Shown: positions 1 to 6,911 of the stretch, piece by piece | Layout: each line of letters begins with the position of its first letter | How positions within the stretch are numbered: the stretch's first letter is position 1 | Translations under genes and position numbers: made by a program | The notes under the pieces: generated by a model | Database searches by the model: none | The model's input: only the letters and a program-made list of their open reading frames with translations | Told to the model about the DNA's origin: nothing | Origin: a bacterium | Lineage (GTDB): Bacteria > Chloroflexota > Dormibacteria > UBA8260 > Bog-877 | Reading direction: 5' to 3' | Assembly: GCA_021817025.1 (NCBI GenBank) | Contig: JAKAWF010000022.1 | Span: 1 to 23,365 of the forward strand | Length of the DNA stretch: 23,365 nt

Positions 1-96
1 ATCTTCGAGAAGCTCAGGGTCGGCTCCCGCACCGAGGCGGTCGTGCATGCGGTCAACCATGGCCTGCTCTCGATCGAGACCCCGGGCGGGCAATGA
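1..96 (+). CDS. Response regulator, LuxR/NarL-type HTH C-terminus (partial)
   Basis: Only the last 31 codons are inside the window; the gene enters from the left. The readable tail has the SRTEAVVHAVNHGLL pattern typical of the last helix of a LuxR-type DNA-binding domain. There the SRTEA segment belongs to the recognition region and the GLL segment closes the domain. Such proteins are usually two-domain NarL/FixJ response regulators, phosphorylated on a receiver domain that would lie outside the window. The stop codon overlaps the start of the next gene in an ATGA arrangement, so the two are probably translationally coupled and form a regulator/sensor pair. The receiver domain is inferred, not seen. 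Confidence 0.75.
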   Translation: MFEKLRVGSRTEAVVHAVNHGLLSIETPGGQ

Positions 97-806
97 TCTT
101 CTCGGCCTCGTCAGCCAACCAGCAACGCCGCTACGGGGCAAGCCCGGATCCCTACACCCTGCGCCTGCTCCGAGCCCAGGAGAAGGAGCGCAAGTGGTTG
201 GCCGACCAGATCCAGGAGGATCCGCTCCAGATGTTGAGCCACATCTCCCGGTTGCTGGTGAGCGCCGTCGAGGTGGCGGCTCCGGGTTCTGACCTCAAGG
301 ATGTCGCCCTGGAGGCGGCTCGTCTGGCCACCACCGCCAGCGATCACCTGCGCTCCCTGGCGCGCGAGTTGCGGCCCTCAGTGCTGGACGACTTCGGCCT
401 GTCCCAAGCACTGCGCGCGCTGGCGGCCGATTTCACCCTCAGGACCGGTACCATCGTGCGCTTCACAGTCAACGGGCCGGAGACCCGGTCCAGTCAGGAT
501 ACTGAGGTCACCTGCTATCGAATCGCCCAGGAGGCGTTGCGCAACATCGAACGCCATGCGCGCGCGACCCGCGTCGAGCTGCGGCTGACGATGCTGTCCC
601 GGCAGCTGCGGCTGCTGGTCGCTGATGATGGCGTCGGCTTGGGCGCCGACCCGGCCCTCGTGGGGGCTGGTTTCGGCATCTTGGACATGGGCCATCGGGC
701 CAGGGCGCTGGGTGGCAGCCTGCGGATTCGCAGTGTCAGGCCAGCGGGCACGGTGGTGCGGCTCTTCCTGCCTCAGTCCCAGCCCACGGCCCCGCCTTCA
801 AGTTAG
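93..806 (+). CDS. NarL-type sensor-kinase-like ATPase with His-to-Gln change
   Basis: A 237-residue protein with no visible membrane segment or signal peptide. Residues 29-100 match the HisKA_3 dimerisation domain, including an RELRPSVLDDFGL segment. Residues 140-225 form a GHKL ATPase domain with an N-box (EALRNIERHARA, N151), a DDGVGL box (178-183) and a glycine-rich GFGILDMGHRARALGG segment. The H-box normally reads like ELHDxxxQ; here it reads QIQEDPLQ, which puts Gln41 (codon 213-215) where the phospho-accepting His should be. The ATP-binding half looks intact, so it may bind ATP without autophosphorylating in the usual way. The ATG overlaps the upstream regulator stop, which fixes the start and suggests the pair works together. 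Confidence 0.8.
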   Translation: MIFSASSANQQRRYGASPDPYTLRLLRAQEKERKWLADQIQEDPLQMLSHISRLLVSAVEVAAPGSDLKDVALEAARLATTASDHLRSLARELRPSVLDDFGLSQALRALAADFTLRTGTIVRFTVNGPETRSSQDTEVTCYRIAQEALRNIERHARATRVELRLTMLSRQLRLLVADDGVGLGADPALVGAGFGILDMGHRARALGGSLRIRSVRPAGTVVRLFLPQSQPTAPPSS

Positions 807-935
807 GTGATTCCGCTTGCTGGTGGGGGCGTGGACGCGCTCTGGCCGGCAGACTCTCCAGGCCCCAAGATGACATCGGCGGGACCGGTTGGCGCTCCGC
901 TCGGTTGCGGATCCGCACTTGTGGAGGTTGATGCC

Positions 936-1400
936 ATGGCGGCGAACGATTCCCAGAACGAGCAGGCGACCGTGGTGGTCGGCGTGGACGGTTCAGAGGG
1001 CAGTCGGCGGGCTCTCCACTGGGCTCTGGAGGAGGCCAGCCTGCGCCAGCTGCAGGTGCGGGCGATTGGAGTCGTCCAGATCCACTTGGTGGCTCTGAGC
1101 GTGCCCGGCTATCCGTATGCCGACGAGACCTACATCAATGACCTGATTGAGAACGTGCGCCAGATGGTGACCGCAGAGGTGGCCGTAGCCAAGGTGGGCT
1201 TCGAGGTACCGGTCACGGTGGAGGCGGTGATGGGATCGCCGGCCGAGGTGCTCGTCGAGGCGTCCGCCGGGGCGCGCATGCTGGTCGTGGGTTCGCGCGG
1301 GCACGGTGGATTCACCGGCCTTCTGCTGGGGTCGGTCTCGCAGGAGTGCGCCAGCCACGCGTTGGTGCCGGTGCTGGTCGTGCGCCCCCCCAAGAAGTGA
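936..1400 (+). CDS. Universal stress protein (UspA family)
   Basis: A 154-residue single-domain Usp protein, normal length for the family. It has the N-terminal VVVGVDGSEGSRRAL strand-loop-helix and the C-terminal ATP-binding signature G-2x-G-9x-G-S: Gly119, Gly122, Gly132 and Ser133 within VVGSRGHGGF onward. It is therefore likely of the ATP-binding type, a cytoplasmic dimer associated with stress or dormancy. The ATG at 936 is chosen because GGAGG lies 8 bases upstream; the open frame extends back to 807 but that part has no family similarity. It follows the two-component-like pair in the same direction after a 129-base gap, and a strong hairpin follows it. Confidence 0.88.
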   Translation: MAANDSQNEQATVVVGVDGSEGSRRALHWALEEASLRQLQVRAIGVVQIHLVALSVPGYPYADETYINDLIENVRQMVTAEVAVAKVGFEVPVTVEAVMGSPAEVLVEASAGARMLVVGSRGHGGFTGLLLGSVSQECASHALVPVLVVRPPKK

Positions 1401-1469
1401 CCTCCAAGCGCCCGAGCTGGGCGCGTGGGGCCGACATGTGTCCGGGGCCAGACGAGCCGGGTGGGCGAT

Positions 1470-1487
1470 CCGCGGCTTTCGCCGCGG
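1470..1487 (+). terminator. Hairpin terminator candidate after the Usp gene
   Basis: A perfect 7-bp stem, CCGCGGC / GCCGCGG, with a TTTC loop lies 70 bases after the Usp stop codon. It is followed by a pyrimidine-rich TTCCCTCCCC stretch rather than a T run. Position and stem strength fit a terminator in high-GC DNA; the missing T tract leaves this uncertain. Confidence 0.45.
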
Positions 1488-1679
1488 TTCCCTCCCCGGC
1501 ATGACGTCCTTGGGCAGGCAGCGCCGGGATGAGCCTGGTGGGTGCGCGCCGGGAGTTCGGGTGCCGCGGTCCGACCGTTGCTTCTCACCTCGGCCAACGT
1601 CGGCCACCCCGGGAACCTCTTCACCAGGCAGGTGAGACGGCAGCGAGTGAATTGCCGCCAGACCATGGCGCTTGCCGAC

Positions 1680-2080
1680 AGCCCTCCTCGAGGTGGCGCG
1701 CTCTGCCCTGGCAAGCTGCGCGGCCGTCTCCACCAGCTGCTCACGGGAGCGCTCCAAGGAGAACTTGGTGGCCTCGACCGCAGAGTCCTGCGCCCCTCTG
1801 GCCGCCACCAGCATCGAGGTGGCCTCACGCTGGGACCAGCCGCGGGCGATCAGCTCGCTCCTGACCCCGCCCAGACCCGCTGTGAACCACGGCTCCCCCC
1901 GGACCACCACCCGCCGGTGGACCTCGCGCACGGCGCTGGACCGCTCCTCCCCCGAGGCGAAGAGCAGTGGGAGGATCCCCGGGTCTGTGTGACCCTGGCC
2001 TCGACCGTGACCTCGTCGCTCACGGTGCTTGGGTCCCCTGGGAACACAGGTTTGGGCTGCCCGCTCTGGTCCCCGGCCAT
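1680..2080 (-). pseudogene. Frameshifted hypothetical protein
   Basis: I do not recognise the family. On the minus strand an ATG at 2080-2078, with GGGAG 5 bases upstream, opens a frame beginning MAGDQSGQPKPVFPGD with high G/C wobble through about 1982. Coding character then passes to another frame (ILPLLFASGEERSSAV onward), which continues with strong G/C wobble to about 1680. One base missing in the C/G run at 1977-1983 would join the two into a single largely helical protein of more than 130 residues, ending in a Glu/Arg/Ala-rich helix (SLERSREQLVETAAQL). No convincing stop follows; one additional shift would end it at 1622. It lies downstream of the thiolase in the same direction. It could be a decayed gene or an assembly error. 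The stretch 1401-1679 holds no other gene I can support. Confidence 0.4.
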
Positions 2081-2208
2081 GGCGGCTCCCGAGTGGCCGT
2101 GATTGACCAAGGAGGCCGGCAACTGTTGGCAACCCGGCTGGCTGCCTGGTGGCGGACACGAAGCTCGTCGCCCGAGGTCGAGTTCGCGCTTCCCCCAGCC
2201 CCACTCCT

Positions 2209-3372
2209 TCAGGACATGCGCTCCAGGATCATCGCCATCCCCATGCCCCCGCCCACGCACATGGTCTCCAGTCCCACCATCTTGTCCTTGGTGCGCAGCC
2301 CGTTGAGGAGGGTGCAGGTGATGCGGGCCCCGGTCATGCCAAAGGGGTGGCCGAGCGCGATCGAGCCCCCGAAGACGTTGAGCTTGTCACCCATCGGGTC
2401 GAGCCCGATCCCGCGCGCGGACGGGATCACCTGGGCCGCGAACGCCTCGTTGATCTCCACCAGGTCGATGTCGTCAATGGTCATGCCGGTGCGCTGCAGC
2501 ACCTTCTTGGTGGCTGGGATGGGGCCCAGTCCCATGTACTCGGGTTCGAGGGCCGCCACCGCGGTCGCCACTATCCGGGCCAGGGGAGTGATGCCGAGCT
2601 GGCTCGCCCGCTCGAGCGACATCACGATCACCGCTGCCGCGCCGTCGTTGAGGGGGCAGGCGTTGCCCGCGGTGACGGTCCCGCCCTCCTTGAAGACCGG
2701 CTTGAGGGTCGCCAGCACCTCCACTGTGGTGTTGGGCCGGGGGCCGTCATCCCGATCCATGACCCGACCATCGGGCAGGCTGACCGGGACGATCTCCCGG
2801 GCGAAGAAACCATCCGCCTGGGATTCCACGGCCAGGTTCTGGCTGCGGGCGGCGAAGGTGTCCATCTCCTCCCTGGTGATGCCCTCCAGCTCGGCCACGT
2901 TCTCCGCGGTCAGCCCCATCGGCATGTAGAGGTCGGGCAGGCCCTCGGCGTTGCCGGGCAGCAGCCGAGGATTGCGGGCGTCGGGGGGATCGGAGGTCCC
3001 GTACCCGTAGCGGCTGACCGTCTCCACCCCGACCGAGGCGAAGACGTCACCCTCCCCGGCCCGGATGGCGTGGGCGGCCATCCGCGTCGTCTGCAGCGAT
3101 GAGCTGCAGTAGCGCGTCAGGGTCATCCCGGGCGCGTTGACACCGGCCAGGATGCTGATCGCCCGGCCCAGATTGAACCCCGACTCGCCTCCCGGAAGGC
3201 CGCATCCGCAGATCACGTCCTCGATCTCGGAGGGGTCGAGCTCGGGGATCTGAGCCAGCACCCGCTGCAGCACGTAGGCACCCAGGTCGTCCGGTCGGAA
3301 CTCGACCAGCGAGCCCCTGCCGGCTCTCCCGATGGGAGACCGGCCCGCCGCCACGATGACCGCTTCGGACAT
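2209..3372 (-). CDS. Thiolase (acetyl-CoA acyltransferase type)
   Basis: A 387-residue thiolase that would cleave 3-ketoacyl-CoA with CoA, or condense two acyl-CoAs. All catalytic features are visible: nucleophile Cys89 in TRYCSSSLQT, the NEAFAAQ loop, His342 in GGSIALGHPFGMTGAR, and the second Cys372 in CVGGGMGMA. Length and motif spacing are normal. The start at 3372 is preceded by AGGAGG six bases upstream; the open frame begins 20 codons earlier, but that extension reads through the ribosome-binding site. It is the only catabolic-cluster gene on the minus strand and diverges from the LLM oxidoreductase across about 105-145 bases. It would supply the last step of the beta-oxidation round encoded next door. 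Degradative versus biosynthetic use cannot be decided from sequence. Confidence 0.93.
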   Translation of the reverse strand: MSEAVIVAAGRSPIGRAGRGSLVEFRPDDLGAYVLQRVLAQIPELDPSEIEDVICGCGLPGGESGFNLGRAISILAGVNAPGMTLTRYCSSSLQTTRMAAHAIRAGEGDVFASVGVETVSRYGYGTSDPPDARNPRLLPGNAEGLPDLYMPMGLTAENVAELEGITREEMDTFAARSQNLAVESQADGFFAREIVPVSLPDGRVMDRDDGPRPNTTVEVLATLKPVFKEGGTVTAGNACPLNDGAAAVIVMSLERASQLGITPLARIVATAVAALEPEYMGLGPIPATKKVLQRTGMTIDDIDLVEINEAFAAQVIPSARGIGLDPMGDKLNVFGGSIALGHPFGMTGARITCTLLNGLRTKDKMVGLETMCVGGGMGMAMILERMS

Positions 3373-3463
3373 GGGACACCTCCTCCGAATCCAGCTGATG
3401 ACCGGCGCCGTCTGACACTTTTCGGCCCCCACTATGACGGATCGCCCCCCCGCCGCCGCGCGC

Positions 3464-3469
3464 TACCCT
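3464..3469 (+). promoter_or_regulatory. Candidate -10 element for a leaderless transcript
   Basis: TACCCT fits the TANNNT consensus and lies 9 bases before the ATG at 3479, the spacing expected if transcription starts at or next to that ATG. No convincing -35 is visible. Confidence 0.3.
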
Positions 3470-3478
3470 GGCTGAGCC

Positions 3479-3520
3479 ATGGCCGATACCAAAGATCAGG
3501 TCGAGCGGACCCAAAGGTGA
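3479..3520 (+). CDS. Possible 13-residue leader peptide (MADTKDQVERTQR)
   Basis: An ATG at 3479 opens a 13-codon frame whose TGA (3518-3520) overlaps the GTG start (3517-3519) of the LLM oxidoreductase as GTGA. It has no Shine-Dalgarno site, but a TANNNT -10 lies 9 bases upstream, so it could be read from a leaderless message. The oxidoreductase start has no good ribosome-binding site of its own, so termination and restart at the overlap would explain how that gene is translated. The peptide itself resembles nothing I know. Confidence 0.3.
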   Translation: MADTKDQVERTQR

Positions 3521-4545
3521 GACTCGGGCTCTCGTTGGGTTACTGGGGCGCGGGGCCGCCGGACGGCACCGCCGCCCTGGTCGCGACTGCGGAGCAGCTC
3601 GGATTCGACTCGCTCTGGACCGCGGAGGCCTACGGTTCCGACGCCCTCACGCCCCTGGCGTGGTGGGGGAGCGGGAGTTCTCGACTCCGGCTGGGGACCG
3701 CCGCCGCCCAGATCCACGCCCGCACCCCGGCCGCGACCGCGATGGCGGCAGCCACCCTGGACCATCTGAGCGGCGGCCGGCTGGTGCTCGGGCTGGGAGC
3801 GTCCGGCCCTCAGGTGGTGGAGGGTTGGTATGGCACCCAGTTCGCTCCCCAACTGGACTCGACCCGAGAGTACGTGGCCATCGTGCGCCAGATCCTGCGG
3901 CGGGAGGGGCCGCTGGTCTTCACGGGGGACCGCTACCGGCTGCCGCTGCCCGGCGGTCACGGCAAGCCCTTGCAGCTCACGATCCACCCGCGGCGGACCG
4001 ACCTGCCGATCTGGCTGGCCGCCGAGGGTCCGCGCAACATCGCTCTGGCGGCTGAGATCGGGGACGGCTGGCTGGCGGGTTTCCACGCCCCCGGCCACTC
4101 GCAGTGGCAGCGGCGCGCGCTTGAGGAGGGCTTCGCCCGGCGCACCCCCCCGGGCCGCCCCGACACCTTCGAGGTGGCGGCGAACCTGCTCCTCCAGGTC
4201 GATGACGACCTGGAGCGGGCGGCCGACCGCTTCCGGCCGGTGCTGGCCCTGTACATCGGCGGCATGGGCAGTCGGGATCACAACTTCCACTTCGACCTCT
4301 TCTGCCGCATGGGCTTCCAGCCCGAGGCTGAGCTGGTCCGCGAGCTGTACCTGGGGGGCCGCCAAGCGGCGGCGGCGGCGGCGGTGCCCACCCGCCTGGT
4401 CGAGGCGGTGGCGCTGGTGGGACCGCTGGCCAAGGTCCGTGAGGAGTCGCAGGAGTGGCGCGCCGGGTTGCCCACCCTGCTCTTGGTCGACGGCCCGGAG
4501 GAGCGCTTGCGCCAGGCGGCGGAGCTCTTCTCGGGAGCCGGATGA
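3517..4545 (+). CDS. LLM-class F420-dependent oxidoreductase (Rv3520c-like)
   Basis: A 342-residue luciferase-like TIM-barrel flavin/F420 oxidoreductase. The N-terminus LGLSLGYWGAGPPDG, the GFDSLWTAEAYGSDALTPL segment, HLSGGRLVLGLGASGPQVV and GWYGTQF near residue 108 match from memory the mycobacterial Rv3520c-type family, a hydride-transfer enzyme predicted to use F420. In Mycobacterium tuberculosis that gene lies in the cholesterol catabolism region, which fits the beta-oxidation genes here. The GTG start is chosen because homology begins there and no upstream start is in frame; it lacks a clear Shine-Dalgarno site. The gene begins the plus-strand half of the cluster and ends 164 bases before the MaoC gene. 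Its substrate is unknown. Confidence 0.88.
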   Translation: MRLGLSLGYWGAGPPDGTAALVATAEQLGFDSLWTAEAYGSDALTPLAWWGSGSSRLRLGTAAAQIHARTPAATAMAAATLDHLSGGRLVLGLGASGPQVVEGWYGTQFAPQLDSTREYVAIVRQILRREGPLVFTGDRYRLPLPGGHGKPLQLTIHPRRTDLPIWLAAEGPRNIALAAEIGDGWLAGFHAPGHSQWQRRALEEGFARRTPPGRPDTFEVAANLLLQVDDDLERAADRFRPVLALYIGGMGSRDHNFHFDLFCRMGFQPEAELVRELYLGGRQAAAAAAVPTRLVEAVALVGPLAKVREESQEWRAGLPTLLLVDGPEERLRQAAELFSGAG

Positions 4546-4572
4546 CCCCGGTGGCGCCCGGTTTGGAGATTC

Positions 4573-4651
4573 GCACAGCGCGCTGCGCGGATTGCTGTGT
4601 GCTCGCAACTTGCCCTGGGGGCCGGCCCAAGGTGAATACTGCTCCTCGTCG
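4573..4651 (+). promoter_or_regulatory. Conserved intergenic element, copy 1
   Basis: The gap before the MaoC gene holds an ordered set of blocks that recurs in the gap before the first acyl-CoA dehydrogenase. Blocks: GCACAG (4573), CTGTG (4595), TTGCCC (4610), GGCCGGC (4620), TGAATACT (4633) and CGTCG (4647). The first three keep identical spacing in the two copies, as do the fourth and fifth. TTGCCC and AATACT could be -35 and -10 hexamers with a 19-base spacer; GGCCGGC contains a palindrome and could be a regulator site. The left part also folds (GCACAGC with GCTGTG-T-GC), so a terminator for the upstream gene is possible as well. Confidence 0.5.
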
Positions 4652-4709
4652 GGATCACGCGCCCGAGGCGAGCGCGGCTGATTCCCGTTCGTGAGCTAGG
4701 AGAAACGCC

Positions 4710-5168
4710 ATCGGCAAGCAGGAGTCGCTTCAAGCCCTGAGGGAGTCGGTCGGCACCCCCCTGGGCGTCAGCCCCTGGCATCAGATCACCCAGGCCGAGG
4801 TGGACCTGTTCGCGGAGGCGACCGGCGACCACCAGTGGATCCACGTGGACCCTGAGCGGGCCCGGCTCGGTCCCTTCGGGGGCACCATCGCGCACGGCTA
4901 TCTGACCCTCTCCCTGCTGCCGATGCTCCTCCAGGGCATGGTCAGGGTCCCGGGGGTGGGCCTCGCGGTCAACTACGGGCTGAACCGGGTTCGTTTCGTC
5001 TCCCCGGTGCCGGTCGGATCTCGGGTCCGGGCGACCGCGGTGCCCCAGGAGGTGACCGATGTCGAAGGTGGGGTGCAGCTGGTGCTGGCGGTGACGGTGG
5101 AGGTCGAGGGGCAGGCGAAGCCCGCCTGCGTGGCGGAGACGGTGACCCGTCTCTACAAGGGTGAGTAG
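4710..5168 (+). CDS. MaoC-like (R)-specific enoyl-CoA hydratase, ATC start
   Basis: A 152-residue single hot-dog MaoC dehydratase that hydrates trans-2-enoyl-CoA to (R)-3-hydroxyacyl-CoA. The hydratase motif FAEATGDHQWIHVDPERA supplies the catalytic Asp40 and His45, and GPFGGTIAHGYLTLSLLP follows. Family similarity (LRESVGTPLGVSPWHQIT) extends well upstream of the first conventional in-frame start, a GTG at 4800, which would remove part of the domain. The frame is closed upstream by TGA at 4692. The only codon with a ribosome-binding site is ATC at 4710 (AGGAG, 7 bases spacing), so the gene either starts with ATC or carries an ATG-to-ATC change or sequence error. It ends 19 bases before the next gene and forms an operon with the two SDR genes. 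Confidence 0.87.
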   Translation: MGKQESLQALRESVGTPLGVSPWHQITQAEVDLFAEATGDHQWIHVDPERARLGPFGGTIAHGYLTLSLLPMLLQGMVRVPGVGLAVNYGLNRVRFVSPVPVGSRVRATAVPQEVTDVEGGVQLVLAVTVEVEGQAKPACVAETVTRLYKGE

Positions 5169-5187
5169 CGGAGATGGAGGTGAGGCT

Positions 5188-5940
5188 ATGAGCTTGGCTG
5201 ACAGGGTGGCTCTGGTCACCGGGGCCGGCCGTGGGATCGGGGCGGCGACCGCCCGTCGGCTGGCCGCCGGCGGGGCGGCTGTGGTGGTGTCCGACATCGA
5301 CCTCGAGGTCGCTGAGGAGACCGCGGGCGCCCTGCGCGTCGAGGGCCGGCGGGCGCTGGCCGTGGCCTGCGACGTGAGCCGGAAGGAGGAAGTCCAGGCG
5401 ATGGTCGAGCGGACCGTAGCCGAGTTCGGCCAGCTCGACATCCTGGTCACCTGCGCGGGCCTGATCCGTGACAACCTGGTCCACAAGATGAGCGAGGAGG
5501 ACTGGGATCTGGTCATCGACACCCACCTCAAGGGCAGCTTCCTGTGCGCCCAGGCGGCCCAGGTGGTGATGGTGCCCCAGAAGTCGGGCCGGATGATCCT
5601 GATCTCCTCCACCTCGGCTCTCGGCAACCGGGGCCAGGCCAACTACTCGGCGGCCAAGATGGGCATCCAGGGTCTGGCCCGGACGCTGGCCCTGGAGTTG
5701 GGTCGATACGAGATCACCGTCAACGTGGTTGCCCCCGGCTTCATCGAGACCCGCATGACCGAGGCCACCGCCGAGCGGATGGGGGTCAGCTTCGAGCAGC
5801 TGACAGCCGGCTTCGCGGCCACCAACCCGATTCCCCGCACCGGCCAGCCTGAGGACGTGGCCGGGGTGATCGCGTTCCTGGCCGGTGACGAGGCCAGCTA
5901 CGTGACCGGCCAGACCATCTACGTGCGCGGCGCGCCGTAA
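5188..5940 (+). CDS. SDR, probable (R)-3-hydroxyacyl-CoA dehydrogenase
   Basis: A 250-residue classical short-chain dehydrogenase with a TGAGRGIG cofactor motif (11-18), Asp62, Ser140 and the Tyr153-x3-Lys157 pair (YSAAK). Asp36 after the second strand favours NAD(H). The usual NNAG reads TCAG, and the position that is Asn in FabG-type enzymes is His113 (THLKGSF). That HLKG form, with the GLIRD segment after the NNAG site, is familiar from the dehydrogenase part of peroxisomal multifunctional enzyme type 2, which oxidises (R)-3-hydroxyacyl-CoA. This would match the (R)-specific hydratase just upstream. The start is ATG 5188, with GGAGG 7 bases before it. A FabG-like reductase in synthesis is the alternative. 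Confidence 0.88.
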   Translation: MSLADRVALVTGAGRGIGAATARRLAAGGAAVVVSDIDLEVAEETAGALRVEGRRALAVACDVSRKEEVQAMVERTVAEFGQLDILVTCAGLIRDNLVHKMSEEDWDLVIDTHLKGSFLCAQAAQVVMVPQKSGRMILISSTSALGNRGQANYSAAKMGIQGLARTLALELGRYEITVNVVAPGFIETRMTEATAERMGVSFEQLTAGFAATNPIPRTGQPEDVAGVIAFLAGDEASYVTGQTIYVRGAP

Positions 5941-5950
5941 CCCGGGCCCG

Positions 5951-6727
5951 ATGATGGATAACCTCGAGCCGCGCTCGCGGCGGAGTCTGGACGGGCAGGT
6001 CGCCATCGTCACCGGGGCCAGCCGAGGCATCGGGGAGGCGGTGGCGGCGGAGCTGCTGGCCTGCGGCGCCCGGGTCGCCATCTCCTCCCGCAAGCCGGCC
6101 GGCATCGAGGCCGCCGCGGCGCGGATCGGGGGGGACCAGCCCGACCGGGTGCTCCCGGTGACCGCGCATGTGGGCAGTCCCGAGGACTCGCGGCGGCTGG
6201 TCCAGGAGACCCTGGCGCGCTGGGGGCGGATCGACATCCTGGTCAACAACGCGGCCACCAATCCTCACTTCGGGATGACAGTCGAGGTCGAGCTCGGAGC
6301 CTGGGACAAGACCTTCGAGGTCAACCTGCGGGGCCCCTTGATCCTGACCCAGCTGGTGCATCGCGCCTGGATGGGGCTGCATGGCGGGGCGATCGTGAAC
6401 GTGGCCAGCATCGGGGGCCTCCAGCCGGCCCGGGGACTGGGGGTCTACGATGTCAGCAAGGCGGCTTTGATCATGCTGACCAGACAGCTGGCGCTGGAGC
6501 TCGGGCCCGACGGGATTCGCGTCAACGCGGTGGCGCCCGGGATCGTGAAGACGGACTTCGCCGCCCCGCTCTGGGGCAACCCGGAGATCGCTCGGGACAC
6601 GGTGGAGCACAACCCCATGGGCCGGTTCGCCGAGCCCCATGAGGTGGCGCGGGCGGTCGCCTTCCTCGTCTCCGACCAAGCCTCGTACATCAACGGGGCG
6701 GTGCTGCCCATCGACGGAGGCCGGTGA
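5951..6727 (+). CDS. Short-chain dehydrogenase/reductase
   Basis: A 258-residue classical SDR with TGASRGIG (21-28), an NNAATNPHFG segment (99-108) in place of NNAG, Asn125, Ser153 and the Tyr166-x3-Lys170 pair. Arg47 after SS in the second strand (AISSRK) suggests an NADP(H) preference, by analogy. It follows the previous SDR after 10 bases. The ATGATG start has no clear Shine-Dalgarno site, so it is probably coupled to the upstream gene; the first ATG is listed, the second is equally possible. The two SDRs are clearly different proteins, not a recent duplication. It may oxidise or reduce a hydroxy/keto intermediate or an alcohol precursor in the same pathway; the substrate cannot be read from sequence. 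Confidence 0.88.
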   Translation: MMDNLEPRSRRSLDGQVAIVTGASRGIGEAVAAELLACGARVAISSRKPAGIEAAAARIGGDQPDRVLPVTAHVGSPEDSRRLVQETLARWGRIDILVNNAATNPHFGMTVEVELGAWDKTFEVNLRGPLILTQLVHRAWMGLHGGAIVNVASIGGLQPARGLGVYDVSKAALIMLTRQLALELGPDGIRVNAVAPGIVKTDFAAPLWGNPEIARDTVEHNPMGRFAEPHEVARAVAFLVSDQASYINGAVLPIDGGR

Positions 6728-6762
6728 ACTTGGCGGTGCGAGGGCGATCCGTTTTGGCGGCT

Positions 6763-6838
6763 GCACAGGCGGCCGAGCGTGATCCTGTGAGGCTGACCAT
6801 TGCCCCCGGCCGGCGCTTGCTGAATACTCCTGGCGTCG
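6763..6838 (+). promoter_or_regulatory. Conserved intergenic element, copy 2
   Basis: This is the second copy of the ordered blocks described at 4573-4651: GCACAG (6763), CTGTG (6785), TTGCCC (6800), GGCCGGC (6808), TGAATACT (6821) and CGTCG (6834). Relative to copy 1 the only spacing changes are two bases lost between TTGCCC and GGCCGGC and one base gained before CGTCG. TTGCCC and AATACT are separated by 17 bases here, an ideal promoter spacing. It lies between the SDR and acyl-CoA dehydrogenase genes, so the downstream part of the locus may be a second transcription unit under the same control. Confidence 0.5.
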
Positions 6839-6911
6839 CTGGCCTCCAGCTCTTGGTCGCGGCGGTGACGAAGGCGCCACCCCGCCGTCCGGACTTCGGG
6901 GGCGCGCGGGG

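Noticed and set aside
993..2204. A 403-codon minus-strand open frame over the Usp gene and beyond
   Set aside because: Its left third is antisense to the Usp gene and the middle has poor wobble bias; only the 1680-1990 part looks coding and is reported separately.
4542..4694. A 50-codon frame with ATGA overlap to the oxidoreductase and a CADCC-type Cys cluster
   Set aside because: Its wobble G/C is clearly lower than in neighbouring genes, it has no ribosome site, and it runs through the conserved intergenic element, which explains the sequence better.
3496..6880. Long minus-strand open frames opposite the oxidoreductase, hydratase and SDR genes
   Set aside because: They are typical shadows of high-GC genes: Arg/Pro/Gly/Ala-rich, without motifs, while the plus-strand frames carry full conserved domains.
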